A stretch of DNA of 64,000 nucleotides from JBFLYH01 sp964630235 (GCA_964630235.1 CAZVUO010000004.1:248001-312000); one strand, 5' to 3'. Positions 41,235 through 50,502 are shown, counted from the stretch's first letter. Notes: generated by a model from the letters alone, not told the origin. Numbers and translations: made by a program.

Positions 41235-41747
41235 TCAGGACTTTTGAGACAACCGGGGAGCATTATTTTGCACTAAAGCTACCGCAAAAGCAGCCAGCCC
41301 CTCCTTCCGGCCCACAGTACCCAGGCCTTCGTTCGTGGTGGCTTTCACCGCGACCTGGTCAGGGTGGATGTTCAGCGCGCGGGCGATGCGGCGGCGCATG
41401 AGAGGAACCTGGCCCGCGATTTTCGGCGCTTCGGCAACCAGAGTGCAGTCCACGTTCATGATGCCGAAACCCCGGCGGTCCAGCTGTTTTCCCACCAGAG
41501 CGAGAAATTCCAGCGAATCGCGGCCGCGATTTTTTAAATCGGTGTTCGGAAACCAAGTTCCGATGTCAGCCAAGCCTGCGGCGCCCAGCAAGGCGTCGCA
41601 GGCCGCGTGCAGCAGCACATCCGCGTCTGAATGGCCTTGCAAGGTGAAGCCCGCGCGCGGAAACGTCACGCCGCCGAGCCGAAGCCTGCGGCCGGTCCGT
41701 ACCGGCCCGCACGGGTGCACGTCGTAGCCAAAGCCCACGCGGAACAC
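41235..41747 (-). CDS. ispF: 2-C-methyl-D-erythritol 2,4-cyclodiphosphate synthase
   Basis: MEP-pathway enzyme that cyclises CDP-methylerythritol phosphate. Metal site GYDVHP near the N-terminus, GHSDADVLLHAACDALLGAA, DIGTWFPNTD, and C-terminal ATTNEGLGTVGRKEGLAAFA. 170 residues from GTG 41747, eight bases beyond the ispD stop, close to the family length. An ATG at 41807 would overlap ispD by about 50 bases and add 20 basic residues, so I prefer the shorter form. It is the last gene of the long housekeeping block. Confidence 0.93.
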   Translation of the reverse strand: MFRVGFGYDVHPCGPVRTGRRLRLGGVTFPRAGFTLQGHSDADVLLHAACDALLGAAGLADIGTWFPNTDLKNRGRDSLEFLALVGKQLDRRGFGIMNVDCTLVAEAPKIAGQVPLMRRRIARALNIHPDQVAVKATTNEGLGTVGRKEGLAAFAVALVQNNAPRLSQKS

Positions 41748-41755
41748 GGAACCCG

Positions 41756-42472
41756 TTACGCGCCCTGGCAGGCTTCGCTTCTGAGTCCTTTGACGTTCAG
41801 CCACCATCCGGCCAACTCCAAATCATAAGGTCTGGTGATCTTAAAGTTCATCGCTTCCCCTTCGACCACGGTCACCGGCTGCCCGGCAAATTCCACCAGC
41901 CCCGCGTCATCGGTCGCAGTCTGATTCTCCTGCCAGGCGCGCTGGTAGGCCTGCCGCAGCACTGCGGCCCTGAATCCCTGCGGCGTCTGCACGGCCACCA
42001 GGCTGCGCCGGTCCACGGTGCTTTCGATGCGCCCCTCCGTATTCACGCGCTTCAGGGTATCCACGATCGGAAGCCCGGGAAGGGCCGCGCCCGACCCCGC
42101 GGCCGCTTCAGCCACGCGGCGAATAAGCGCCGCGCTCGCGAAGGGCCGGGCCGCGTCGTGAATCAGCACCAGTTCCGCGTCCGGGGGCAGGCAGTCCATG
42201 CCGTTGCGCACCGAATCCTGCCGCCGGGGTCCGGCCTCGACGATCTCCCGCACCTTCCCCCCGGCCGGAAGCTGCCGGACGATTTTCCACGCCCGGTCGT
42301 TCTGGCCGGCGGGCGCCACCAGCACCACGCCCGAAACCTCGGGAAGCGCGGCAATGGTGTTCAGACTATAGGTAAAGAGCGGCTGGCCTGCCAGCGGGAG
42401 GAAGGCTTTGGGTTCGGGGTGGAGCATGCGCCGCCCCTGCCCGCCGGCAACCAGGATCACGTCCCATTTCAT
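41756..42472 (-). CDS. ispD: 2-C-methyl-D-erythritol 4-phosphate cytidylyltransferase
   Basis: Activates MEP with CTP. 238 residues; N-terminal nucleotidyltransferase loop VILVAGGQGRRM with downstream PKAFLPLAGQPLFTYSL, the ETGPRRQDSVRNG-type segment (here EAGPRRQDSVRNGM), LIHDAARPFAS and TDDAGLVEFAG. All fit IspD rather than other CTP transferases. ATG at 42472, 25 bases after radA. Directly followed by ispF, the common isp pair. Confidence 0.95.
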   Translation of the reverse strand: MKWDVILVAGGQGRRMLHPEPKAFLPLAGQPLFTYSLNTIAALPEVSGVVLVAPAGQNDRAWKIVRQLPAGGKVREIVEAGPRRQDSVRNGMDCLPPDAELVLIHDAARPFASAALIRRVAEAAAGSGAALPGLPIVDTLKRVNTEGRIESTVDRRSLVAVQTPQGFRAAVLRQAYQRAWQENQTATDDAGLVEFAGQPVTVVEGEAMNFKITRPYDLELAGWWLNVKGLRSEACQGA

Positions 42473-42497
42473 GGTCCGCTCGTCTCCTTTTTTGAAA

Positions 42498-43877
42498 TCA
42501 CGCGCGGATGGCGGCCAGCGCTTCGGAGAGCGTGGCCACGCCCACCGCTTCCAGCGCCAGCGGCGCTTTCAAGTCCGCGAGATTCTGGCGGGGCAGCAGG
42601 CAGCGCTGGAATCCCAGCTGCTGCGCTTCCTGGCAGCGCCGCTCCACCTGCGTGACGGCGCGCACGTCTCCGCCCAGGCTCACTTCCCCCATGACAGCCA
42701 ATGACGGCGGCAGGGCCTGGTCCCGAAGGCTGGAGGCCACGGCCAAGGCCACGGCCAGGTCCATGGCCGGTTCCATAACCGTAAGCCCGCCGGCCACCGA
42801 CAAAAACACGTCCTGGCCGCCAACCGAAATCCCGGCGCGCCGGTCCAGCACGGCCAGCAGCAGGCAGCAGCGGTTGTAATCCAAGCCCGAGACCCGCCGC
42901 TGGGGAACACCGAAATAAGCCGTGGCGGTCAGGGCTTGAATCTCCACGAGCAGGGGCCGCGTGCCTTCGAGGCTCACGGCCACGGCCGAGCCCGCCGCGC
43001 CCGCGTGGCGCTCCTTGAGCAGCCAGCGGGAGGGATCGGGGACGGTTTGCAGCCCGTTAGCCGCCATCTCGAACAGGCCGACCTCGTTCGTGGAACCGAA
43101 GCGGTTCTTCGCGGTGCGCAGCACGCGGTATCCCTGCTGCCGGTCGCCTTCAAAATACAGCACCGTGTCCACCAGGTGTTCCAGCACCCGCGGCCCGGCG
43201 AGCAGCCCTTCCTTGGTCACGTGGCCGACCAGCAAAACGGCCGGGCCGCCTTCCGCTTTGGCGCAGGCCAGCAGCGCCTGTCCGCATTCGCGGATCTGGC
43301 TCACGGATCCCGGCACCGCGCCCTGGTCCGGATGGGTGAGGGTCTGGATGGAATCAATGACCGCCACGGCCGGCCGCTGGGCCGCGATGGCGCCCAGGAT
43401 CTCGTCCAGCCGCGTTTCGCACAGCAGCCAGAGCGCATCGGGCGCGGGTCCCAGGCGTTCCGCCCGCAGGCTGATCTGGCCGGCCGATTCTTCCCCGCTC
43501 ACGTACAGCACGGGCGTTCCGGACTGCGCCAGGCTGAAGGCGGCCTGCAGCAGCAAAGTGGATTTGCCGATGCCCGGATCGCCGCCGATGAGGACGAGCG
43601 ACCCCGGCACCAGGCCGCCGCCCAGAACGCGGTCGAACTCCTCCAGGCCGGTCCGCTGTCTGGCCGCGTCCTGCCGCCCCACCTCGCGCAGTCGAAGCGG
43701 CGGCCGGCTGGGGACAGCCGGCGTCCGTCCTCCTGCCGGGGTCCTCGCGGCCTGCCGCTCTTCCGCAAAAGAATTCCAGGCGCCGCAGGCCGGACACCGG
43801 CCCAGCCATTTGGGCGACTGCTGGCCGCAGGACTGGCAGGCGAATAGGATTTTGTCCTTGGCCGGCCGGGCGCTCAT
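42498..43877 (-). CDS. radA: DNA repair protein RadA
   Basis: RecA-like ATPase that helps branch migration in recombination. 459 residues: N-terminal C4 zinc finger (ACQSCGQQSPKWLGRCPACG), Walker A GGDPGIGKSTLLLQ, the RadA-specific KNRFGSTNEVGLFEM, and a C-terminal Lon-protease-like domain (ISVGGQDVFLSVAGGLTV, MGEVSLGGDVRAV) without protease activity. The ATG at 43877 overlaps the mlaD stop (ATGA). Confidence 0.96.
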   Translation of the reverse strand: MSARPAKDKILFACQSCGQQSPKWLGRCPACGAWNSFAEERQAARTPAGGRTPAVPSRPPLRLREVGRQDAARQRTGLEEFDRVLGGGLVPGSLVLIGGDPGIGKSTLLLQAAFSLAQSGTPVLYVSGEESAGQISLRAERLGPAPDALWLLCETRLDEILGAIAAQRPAVAVIDSIQTLTHPDQGAVPGSVSQIRECGQALLACAKAEGGPAVLLVGHVTKEGLLAGPRVLEHLVDTVLYFEGDRQQGYRVLRTAKNRFGSTNEVGLFEMAANGLQTVPDPSRWLLKERHAGAAGSAVAVSLEGTRPLLVEIQALTATAYFGVPQRRVSGLDYNRCCLLLAVLDRRAGISVGGQDVFLSVAGGLTVMEPAMDLAVALAVASSLRDQALPPSLAVMGEVSLGGDVRAVTQVERRCQEAQQLGFQRCLLPRQNLADLKAPLALEAVGVATLSEALAAIRA

Positions 43878-44740
43878 TGCTTCCAGAACAACTTCCAGGG
43901 ATTTTCCTTCAAGTCCCGCACGAAGATTTTCAGGTTGCGCGCCATTTCCTTGTCGTTGAGCAGCGCGCCCAGGGGCGCATCGGTCCGCTCCAGGTTGCTC
44001 ACCTGGGCATCCAGGCGCGTGGAGAGCGAGCGGAGTTTCTCAAGCGTCACTTCGATGTTCTTGCGGTTGTCCGCGGACAGCAGTTGTTCGAGTTCACTGG
44101 TCACGTTCTCCATCTCCGCGGTGAGACGGTTGACGGATTTGGCCGCCACGGTGAAATCGCCGACCGAGCGGTTAATGTTTTTCTCGTTCACCTCGACCAG
44201 GCGATCCAGGCGCTTGGAAAGGCTGCTGAAGTTTTTCATCATGTCGCCGAAGGAGGTTTTCAGTTCCGGGTCTCCGAGAAGCATCTTGATCGAGTCCGCC
44301 ACCTGACCCAGACGCTGAAAAGCCTTGTCAATATTGGTCGGTTCCACACCCTCGACGTGATCGTTCTCGACGAAAAACTCGCCCGTATCCTCGGCGGTCA
44401 CGACGTTGAGATATTTGTCCCCCATGAGCCCCTTGGAAAGGATTTGGAACTTCGCGGTCTTGGGGATCTTGACGTCGTGGTTGACCATGACCTTCAGCTG
44501 AATCCGTTCGCCCTGCACGTCAATGGTTTCCACGCTGCCGATCTTCACCCCGCCTCCAATCACCACGTCCGCCTGGGGTTTGATGGCGTCCACGAATTGG
44601 AAGGAAACGTAGATCGGGTACCCGGCCTTGCCGAACCGGACCTTTTCAACCGTAAAGATGATGACAGCCAACAGCACCAGGGAAATGCCAGCCATGATCC
44701 CCACCTTGAGTTCCAGGGCCGTGGTTTTCTTCTGCGCCAT
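43874..44740 (-). CDS. mlaD: MlaD/MCE-family lipid transport substrate-binding protein
   Basis: Periplasmic-side lipid-binding component of the Mla ABC transporter, anchored by one N-terminal helix (about 11-30, VGIMAGISLVLLAVIIFTVE). The MCE domain follows (YPIYVSFQFVDAIKPQADVV, IGGGVKIGSVETI, LMGDKYLNV). The long tail from residue 140 is helical and coiled-coil-like (SSLSKRLDRLVEVNEKNINR, TSELEQLLSADNRKNIEVTL), as in MCE proteins that form hexameric tunnels. 288 residues. GGAGG precedes the ATG at 44740, 11 bases after mlaF. Confidence 0.92.
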   Translation of the reverse strand: MAQKKTTALELKVGIMAGISLVLLAVIIFTVEKVRFGKAGYPIYVSFQFVDAIKPQADVVIGGGVKIGSVETIDVQGERIQLKVMVNHDVKIPKTAKFQILSKGLMGDKYLNVVTAEDTGEFFVENDHVEGVEPTNIDKAFQRLGQVADSIKMLLGDPELKTSFGDMMKNFSSLSKRLDRLVEVNEKNINRSVGDFTVAAKSVNRLTAEMENVTSELEQLLSADNRKNIEVTLEKLRSLSTRLDAQVSNLERTDAPLGALLNDKEMARNLKIFVRDLKENPWKLFWKQ

Positions 44741-44751
44741 AGCGATGCCTC

Positions 44752-45498
44752 CTACAACAAGCTGATCGGCCCTTGGGCCGAACCGGTAATGAACTGGCGG
44801 ACCAGCGGATTGCTGGAGCGCTTGATTTGAGCCGGGGTTCCCACGCCGACAATTTGGCCGTCATGCAGCATGGCGATGCGGTCGGCGATCTTGTACGCGC
44901 TGACCATGTCGTGGGTCACGGCGATGCTGGTCACGTGCAGCTTCTCGTCCATATCCACGATCAGGTCGTTGATGGCGTCCGCCATGATGGGATCAATGCC
45001 GGTCGTGGGTTCGTCGTACAGGATGAACTCCGGGTCCATGGCAATGGCGCGGGCCAGGGCCACGCGCTTCTTCATGCCTCCCGACAGCTCGGACGGCGAC
45101 AACGTTTCGATGTCCTTGAGCCCCACCAGGGCCAGCTTGGCCCGGACCACGCGGCGGATTTCCTCCTCGGACAGGCGCTTCATCCGGCGCAAGCCGAAGC
45201 TGACATTGTCCTCCACGCTCAGGGAGTCGAACAGCGCGGCGCCCTGAAAGAGCATGCCAAAGCGGCGCCGGTGCTTAACCTGCGCCTCCTCGGAGGCGTG
45301 CGTGATGTCCTGGTCGTCCACCAGGATCCGGCCCTCGTCCGGTTCGACCAGGTTCAAGATGCATTTCAGCAGCACGCTCTTGCCGCCGCCGGAGCGCCCG
45401 ATGATGACCATGGTTTCGCCCTTGCGGATCTCCAGGTTGACGCCGCGCAGCACATGGTTGCCCCCGAAAGATTTATGCAGGTTTTCGATGCGCAGCAC
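44752..45498 (-). CDS. mlaF: Mla ABC transporter ATP-binding protein
   Basis: Cytoplasmic ATPase of the lipid transporter. 248 residues: Walker A IIGRSGGGKSVLLKCIL, Q-loop GMLFQGAALFDSL, signature LSGGMKKRVALARA, Walker B PEFILYDEPTTGID. The FQGAALFDSL and MKKR variants are typical of MlaF. The start is GTG at 45498 with AGGGGAGCGG upstream. A 140-base spacer with a hairpin repeat divides it from mlaE, an unusual break inside an mla operon. Confidence 0.95.
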   Translation of the reverse strand: MLRIENLHKSFGGNHVLRGVNLEIRKGETMVIIGRSGGGKSVLLKCILNLVEPDEGRILVDDQDITHASEEAQVKHRRRFGMLFQGAALFDSLSVEDNVSFGLRRMKRLSEEEIRRVVRAKLALVGLKDIETLSPSELSGGMKKRVALARAIAMDPEFILYDEPTTGIDPIMADAINDLIVDMDEKLHVTSIAVTHDMVSAYKIADRIAMLHDGQIVGVGTPAQIKRSSNPLVRQFITGSAQGPISLL

Positions 45499-45513
45499 GT
45501 GCCGCTCCCCTGG

Positions 45514-45617
45514 AAGCCTGAGCCGGACCCGGCTCAGGCTTCAGAGCATTTGAGATTCGAAAGCCGAAAGTAGATCGATCTCAAAGGCGGTCTACTTTCT
45601 ACTCTCGACTTTCTACT
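45514..45617. repeat. Palindrome plus shared-loop hairpin between mlaE and mlaF
   Basis: Perfect 11-base arms AAGCCTGAGCC (45514-45524) and GGCTCAGGCTT (45531-45541), then CAGAGCATTTGAGA, an arm with GAAAGCCGAAAGTAGA, the loop CTCAAAGGCGGTC (45580-45592) and a matching pyrimidine arm (TACTTTCTACTCTCGACTTTC broken by mismatches). Same plan as the hisD-upstream element at 25172. Confidence 0.7.
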
Positions 45618-45638
45618 TTCAGAAGGCCTCCCAGTCTG

Positions 45639-46466
45639 TTAAAAAATGGCGAACAACTGGGTCAGAAAATAATCCGCGATCAGGATCGCGATGGAGGCGT
45701 TGACCACGGCGCCGGTCGTGGAGCGGCCCACGCCCACCGCTCCGCCGTACGTGTTGAACCCGCGGTACAGGGCGAACAGGCAGATAATCAGGCCGAAAAA
45801 GAAGCTCTTGGAAAGGCCGGAAAAGACATCACCGAATTCCACCGTGCTTTGCGCGCCATCCCAGAACACCATGCTGCTGACACCCAAATGATAGGAAGCG
45901 ACGATCCAGCCGCCGATCGAGCCCAGCACGTCCGCCATGATCGTCAGCAGGGGAAGCATGAGGAGCGTGGCCAGAAACCGGGGCACGCCGATGTATTCCA
46001 CCGGGTTAGCGGCCAGGGTTCGCAGGGCGTCGATCTGCTCGGTGATCTTCATGGTCCCGATCTCGGCCGCCATGGCCGACCCCACGCGCCCGGTCACCAG
46101 CAGGGCCGTGAGCACGGGGCCCAGTTCGCGGGTGAGGGACAGCGTCACGATGTTGCCGATGAAAACGGATGAACCCATGAGCTTGGATTCGAGGGTCACG
46201 CCGGTCTGCAGCGCGAGCACCATGCCCGTGAACAGCGCCGTGGTCAAAACCACGGGGATGGACTCCACGCCCACCTGGACCATCTGTTCCAAAATGGACT
46301 GGTAGTAGAAACGGCGCAGCCGCCGGGGATGCGTCAACAGGTCGAAGCAAGCCGCCAGCAGACGGCCCAGCAGCAGGAACAACTCGCCGGTCTCGGTAAT
46401 CACCTTGAGCACGGGAGCGGACATCTGATCGCTGAGCTTGAGGACCCAATTCAGGCCTTTAGGCAT
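45639..46466 (-). CDS. mlaE: Mla ABC transporter permease
   Basis: Membrane permease of 275 residues with five to six hydrophobic segments. Family motifs: SIPVVLTTALFTGMVLALQT, RELGPVLTALLVTGRVGSAM, AEIGTMKITEQIDALRTL and the final GAVVNASIAILIADYFLT. The ATG at 46466 is chosen over an ATG six codons earlier because GGAGG lies seven bases before it; it overlaps the alr stop by eight bases. With mlaF and mlaD it forms the inner-membrane complex; mlaC and mlaA are not in the window. Confidence 0.95.
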   Translation of the reverse strand: MPKGLNWVLKLSDQMSAPVLKVITETGELFLLLGRLLAACFDLLTHPRRLRRFYYQSILEQMVQVGVESIPVVLTTALFTGMVLALQTGVTLESKLMGSSVFIGNIVTLSLTRELGPVLTALLVTGRVGSAMAAEIGTMKITEQIDALRTLAANPVEYIGVPRFLATLLMLPLLTIMADVLGSIGGWIVASYHLGVSSMVFWDGAQSTVEFGDVFSGLSKSFFFGLIICLFALYRGFNTYGGAVGVGRSTTGAVVNASIAILIADYFLTQLFAIF

Positions 46467-47607
46467 GCTTTGCCTCCGGCGCAATCGCGAGGCGGGGCAC
46501 GCGCGCCCCGATCGCGCACAACACTTCGTAACTGATGGTTCCCAAGGACGCGGCCAGGTCGTCGGCCGTGCGTTCCCGCCGTCCCTGGCGGCCGATCAGC
46601 ACCGCCTCCGCGCCCACGGCCACCGGACCGGCGGCCGTGACATCCGCCAGACACATGTCCATGCACACCCGGCCGACGATGGGACACAGCCGTCCGGCCA
46701 CCAGCACCTGCCCGCGATTGGACCAGGCCCGGGAAAAACCGTCCGCGTAGCCGACCGGCAGCGTGGCAATGCGGGAAGAACGGCGGGTGACGAACGTATG
46801 CCCATAGGACAGGCCCGTCCCGGCCGGAACCTGCTTGACCTGGATGATCCGGCTGACCCAGCGCAGGACCGGGCGCAGCCGCACGCGGCGCTTGAACCGT
46901 TCGGCCGGATACACGCCGTAGAGCATGAGCCCGGGCCTGACCATGTCCGCGTGCGTCTCCGGCGCTTCGATGACCGCAGCCGAATTCGCGGCGTGCACGC
47001 GGTATCCCCGCCAACCGAGCCGGTGGGCCGCGTCCGCCGCCTCGGTCAAACGCCGCATCTGACGCCGCAGCAGGGACCGATCCCGGCCGTCAGCCTGCGC
47101 GAAGTGGGTGAAGATGCCCGCCAGGCGGATTCCGGACTGCCCCCGCAGCCAGTCTAAAAAGGCCGGAGCCTCGCCAGGCGCGAGGCCGATGCGCCCCATG
47201 CCCGTGTCCACTTTCAGGTGAACCGGAACGCTCATCCCCCGCTTCCGGGCCGCCCGGCTGAGCGCGAGGACCTGGGACCGGAAGACCACCGTGGGTTCAA
47301 GCCGCCAGACCGCCGCTTCCTCGGCTTCCGGCGGCTGCAGGAGCCCGAAAACAACGATCGGCTGCCGGATGCCCGCCTGCCGCAGTTCCCGGCCTTCCTC
47401 GACCGAGGCCACGCCGAACTGATCGGCGCCGGCCGCCGCCAGCGCGCGCGCGCACAGCGCGGCGCCATGGCCGTAGGCGTTGGCCTTGACCACGGCCAGC
47501 ACCGGCCGCTTGGGGCCTGTTAGCCGGCGCACCTGCCGCAAATTCCAGCGCAGGGCCGCGACATCAATTTCCGCCCACGTGGGGCGGCCGCCGTAGCGCC
47601 AGGGCAT
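46459..47607 (-). CDS. alr: Alanine racemase
   Basis: PLP enzyme (fold type III) that makes D-alanine for peptidoglycan. 382 residues. The PLP lysine is in LAVVKANAYGHGA (about residue 40), the second catalytic Tyr in GTGLSYGHTF, and MVRPGLMLYGVYP and VGRVCMDMCLADV are also conserved. The ATG overlaps the dnaB stop by one base (TGATG), implying coupled translation. Confidence 0.95.
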   Translation of the reverse strand: MPWRYGGRPTWAEIDVAALRWNLRQVRRLTGPKRPVLAVVKANAYGHGAALCARALAAAGADQFGVASVEEGRELRQAGIRQPIVVFGLLQPPEAEEAAVWRLEPTVVFRSQVLALSRAARKRGMSVPVHLKVDTGMGRIGLAPGEAPAFLDWLRGQSGIRLAGIFTHFAQADGRDRSLLRRQMRRLTEAADAAHRLGWRGYRVHAANSAAVIEAPETHADMVRPGLMLYGVYPAERFKRRVRLRPVLRWVSRIIQVKQVPAGTGLSYGHTFVTRRSSRIATLPVGYADGFSRAWSNRGQVLVAGRLCPIVGRVCMDMCLADVTAAGPVAVGAEAVLIGRQGRRERTADDLAASLGTISYEVLCAIGARVPRLAIAPEAKHA

Positions 47608-48977
47608 CAGGCCACTCCGGCCGGCAGGCGGAAGGACATGCTGTCAAACCGCGTATACTGCTGGTTGAAGATGAGTTTGATCGTGCCGGTCGGCCCGTTG
47701 CGCTGTTTGGCCACGATGATCTCGGCCGTTTTGTCGTCGCGCTTGTCCTGGCTGTAGTAGGCCTCGCGGTAGATGAAGGTCACCACGTCCGCGTCCTGCT
47801 CAATGGCCCCGGATTCGCGCAAGTCGGACAATTGCGGACGGCGGCCCTCGCCGCCGCGCGACTCGGGGGCCCGGGACAGCTGGGAGAGAACCAGAACCGG
47901 CACCCGCAGTTCCTTGGCCAGCGTCTTGAGACTGCGCGAAATGCTCGCGATTTCCTGCTGCCGGTTGTCCGCGCGCCCCAGGCCGGGCATCATCTGGATG
48001 TAGTCGATCACCACCAGGCCGATGTGCTGCTCGGCCTTGAGGCGCCTGGCCTTGGAGCGGATTTCCAGCACATTGCAACTGGGAGAATCGTCAATATAAA
48101 TGGGCGAATCGAAGAGGCGGCCCGCGGCCATGGAGAGGTGTCCCAGGTCGCCTTCACCCAGCCGGCCGGTGCGCACGTTCTTCAGGTCCACGCGGGCCTC
48201 GGCGCAGAGCAGGCGCGTGACCAGCGCTTCCGAACTCATCTCCATGGAAAACAGCACGGCCGGGATTTTGGCTTCCAGGGCCGCGTGCGCGGCGATATTG
48301 AGCGCCAGGGCGGTTTTTCCCATGGAGGGGCGGGCGGCGAGAATGATCAGTTCGCCGGGCTGCAATCCAGCGGTCATTTGGTCCAGTTCCGGATATCCCG
48401 TGGGCACGCCGGTAATATGGGAATCATGCTTGGACAGGTTCTCCACCATTTCCATGGCGTCATGGATCACGTCGCGGATGGCCAGCACCGTGCCACGCTG
48501 GCGGTCCTGGGAAAGGTCGAAGATGGCCTTCTCGGCCTGGTCCAGCAGCAGGTCGGCGTTGTCCTCCTCGCCGTAGCAGCGGCCGATGACCTGGGTGGCC
48601 GTGCGGATCAAACTGCGCAGAAGGTACTTTTCCTTGACAATGCGGGCGTAGTGTTCGACGTGGGCCGTGGTCGGCACCTGGTCGGTCAGGCTGGTCAGAT
48701 AGGCGGCGCCGCCGACCCGTTCCAGCTCGCCCCAGCGGGCGAGGAGGTCGGTCAGGGTGATATAGTCCACGGGTTCGTTGCGGTTGTAGAGATCGAGAAT
48801 GGCGCGGAAGAGGATCCGGTGGGCTTCCTGATAAAAACACTCTTCCTTCAGGAACTCCAGGACGCGGCCGATCGCCTCGGCGTCCAGCAGCATGGCGCCG
48901 AGCGTGGAACGCTCGGCCTCGAGGTTTTGGGGCGGTATTTTTTCAGGGGCTGAAACAGGCACAGTGCCAGTGGTCAT
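47607..48977 (-). CDS. dnaB: Replicative DNA helicase
   Basis: Hexameric 5'-3' helicase of the replication fork. 456 residues: N-terminal helical domain (PPQNLEAERSTLGAMLLD through the linker) and C-terminal RecA-like domain with Walker A ARPSMGKTALALNIA, Walker B LVVIDYIQMM and the QEIASISRSLKTLAKEL and VLSQLSR segments. No intein is seen. ATG at 48977, 117 bases downstream of rplI. Confidence 0.97.
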   Translation of the reverse strand: MTTGTVPVSAPEKIPPQNLEAERSTLGAMLLDAEAIGRVLEFLKEECFYQEAHRILFRAILDLYNRNEPVDYITLTDLLARWGELERVGGAAYLTSLTDQVPTTAHVEHYARIVKEKYLLRSLIRTATQVIGRCYGEEDNADLLLDQAEKAIFDLSQDRQRGTVLAIRDVIHDAMEMVENLSKHDSHITGVPTGYPELDQMTAGLQPGELIILAARPSMGKTALALNIAAHAALEAKIPAVLFSMEMSSEALVTRLLCAEARVDLKNVRTGRLGEGDLGHLSMAAGRLFDSPIYIDDSPSCNVLEIRSKARRLKAEQHIGLVVIDYIQMMPGLGRADNRQQEIASISRSLKTLAKELRVPVLVLSQLSRAPESRGGEGRRPQLSDLRESGAIEQDADVVTFIYREAYYSQDKRDDKTAEIIVAKQRNGPTGTIKLIFNQQYTRFDSMSFRLPAGVA

Positions 48978-49094
48978 GCTGCCGCCTCACGTGATCAAGC
49001 CGGGTGCCGCCCGCGCCCCCGACGTGCGGGCGGGGCGAAGACCCTCATAATATAATATGGAGGAAAGCCTTGGCCACCAAAATCTAGTGCGGCG

Positions 49095-49610
49095 TTAGGC
49101 GGACGCTTCGGGAGCGTTCGCGGCGGTGTCGCTCGCGGAGTCGCCGGCCGCGGGGGCGGGAGACGGGGTTTCGGCTTGCACAACCACCGTGACTTCGGCC
49201 GTCACTTCCGGATGAAGCTTGACCTTGACTTTGAAGGTCCCGAGCGTTTTGATCGGTTCCTCCAGTTCAATCTTGCGCTTGTCCACTTCGAAGCCGCGCT
49301 GGGCGAGCTTTTGCTCGATCTCCGAAGTCGTGACCGAACCGAACAGCTTGCCGCCCTCGCCCGCCGTGGCAGTGAACACCAGGGGCTGTTGGGCCAGCGC
49401 ATCGGCCTGGTACTGCGCGTCGCGCTGCACCCGGCGTTCGCGCCCCTTCTTGCTGTTCAGCTCCTGCTGCATCCGCTTCAGGTTGGAGGGCGTGGCCGTC
49501 ACGGCCAGCTTTTTGGCCAGCAGGTAGTTCCGGCCGTATCCCTCGGCCACCGTGACCGTGTCGCCGGCCCGTCCCAGGCTTTTCACGTCTTCCCGCAAAA
49601 TGAGTTTCAT
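49095..49610 (-). CDS. rplI: 50S ribosomal protein L9
   Basis: 171 residues. The N-terminal domain MKLILREDVKSLGRAGDTV and VAEGYGRNYLLAKKLAV is the L9 signature; the connecting helix and C-terminal domain (GKLFGSVTTSEIEQKL) follow. The last 25 residues are an Ala/Pro/Ser-rich tail beyond the usual end. ATG at 49610. Confidence 0.97.
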   Translation of the reverse strand: MKLILREDVKSLGRAGDTVTVAEGYGRNYLLAKKLAVTATPSNLKRMQQELNSKKGRERRVQRDAQYQADALAQQPLVFTATAGEGGKLFGSVTTSEIEQKLAQRGFEVDKRKIELEEPIKTLGTFKVKVKLHPEVTAEVTVVVQAETPSPAPAAGDSASDTAANAPEASA

Positions 49611-49643
49611 GTGGGTACCGCTCCTTCGCCGCGTCCCTCGGAC

Positions 49644-50399
49644 CTAGACCGTTTTCTTTTCCGTCCGCATCCGCCGCCAATCCCACCAGGTGTCCAGCAC
49701 GCCCACCAGGGAGAGCAGCAGCCAGAGCGACGGCATCAGTACCAGGGCCGACAGGATGAATAGTTTGACCAGGCGGGGCACCTCTTTTTTGCCGAAGTAA
49801 AAAAGGCCCACCGCCATTCCGATCACCAGATACACGCTGGCGAGCACAATCAGCACATTCAGGCCCACCCAGCCGTAAAGCGCGGGCAAACGCCCGCCTA
49901 ATAATTTCAGGCACAAGCCGCCCAGCAGCAGCCAGACCAGGCCGTCTTCAGCCGACCAGAGGCGCAACGGCGGCCAGTCGTGCGCCGCGCCGGGCAAGTG
50001 GGGCGCCGCGGTTCGCAGCAGGCTGTACCCCGCAAGCGCAAAACCCAGGGCCGCGACCACGACCCACCCCAGGGCGCCCTCCCAAAAAAGCCCGGTCACC
50101 AGTTTCAGGGCCCGCTGGATCTCCGTTTCGGGCCAGCCCCACTGGCGGTAAAACACGGCCGTGAGGTTCAAGCTGGCGTCGAATTCCCGCCGCCAGCGGT
50201 CAACCAGCTCCGCCGGATTCCATCCGCTCGCCGCGAACAGCGCCAGCGCCAGCAATCCCAGAAACGTCAGCGCGCCCAGGGCGATGCAGGCCGAGGGCTT
50301 TTGCCCCTGCCGCAGCCCGAGCCACATGACGCCGATCGCGCTTCCCAGGATCAGCAGTCCCAGCCATAGCGAGAGCGACGGAATCCACCCGGCGGGCAT
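49644..50399 (-). CDS. DUF2232 (YybS-like) membrane protein
   Basis: 251 residues with six or seven hydrophobic helices. The C-terminal part FYFGKKEVPRLVKLFILS followed by LVGVLDTWWDWRRMR matches the usual end of DUF2232/YybS proteins, which are often found between rpsR and rplI, as here. It is shorter than most members, and the N-terminal helices appear to be missing: only 103 bases separate it from rpsR, too few for them. The in-frame sequence upstream of the ATG at 50399 is open but not hydrophobic. Function unknown. Confidence 0.7.
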   Translation of the reverse strand: MPAGWIPSLSLWLGLLILGSAIGVMWLGLRQGQKPSACIALGALTFLGLLALALFAASGWNPAELVDRWRREFDASLNLTAVFYRQWGWPETEIQRALKLVTGLFWEGALGWVVVAALGFALAGYSLLRTAAPHLPGAAHDWPPLRLWSAEDGLVWLLLGGLCLKLLGGRLPALYGWVGLNVLIVLASVYLVIGMAVGLFYFGKKEVPRLVKLFILSALVLMPSLWLLLSLVGVLDTWWDWRRMRTEKKTV

Positions 50400-50502
50400 G
50401 CGAATCAGGCCTTGCGGGCTCTGCCCTGCAACCGGGGAATCGAGCGAGACCAGGCGAGGGGTGACATGGCGTTCTGCGTGCTGCGGCGCGCCGCCGCCGC
50501 CA

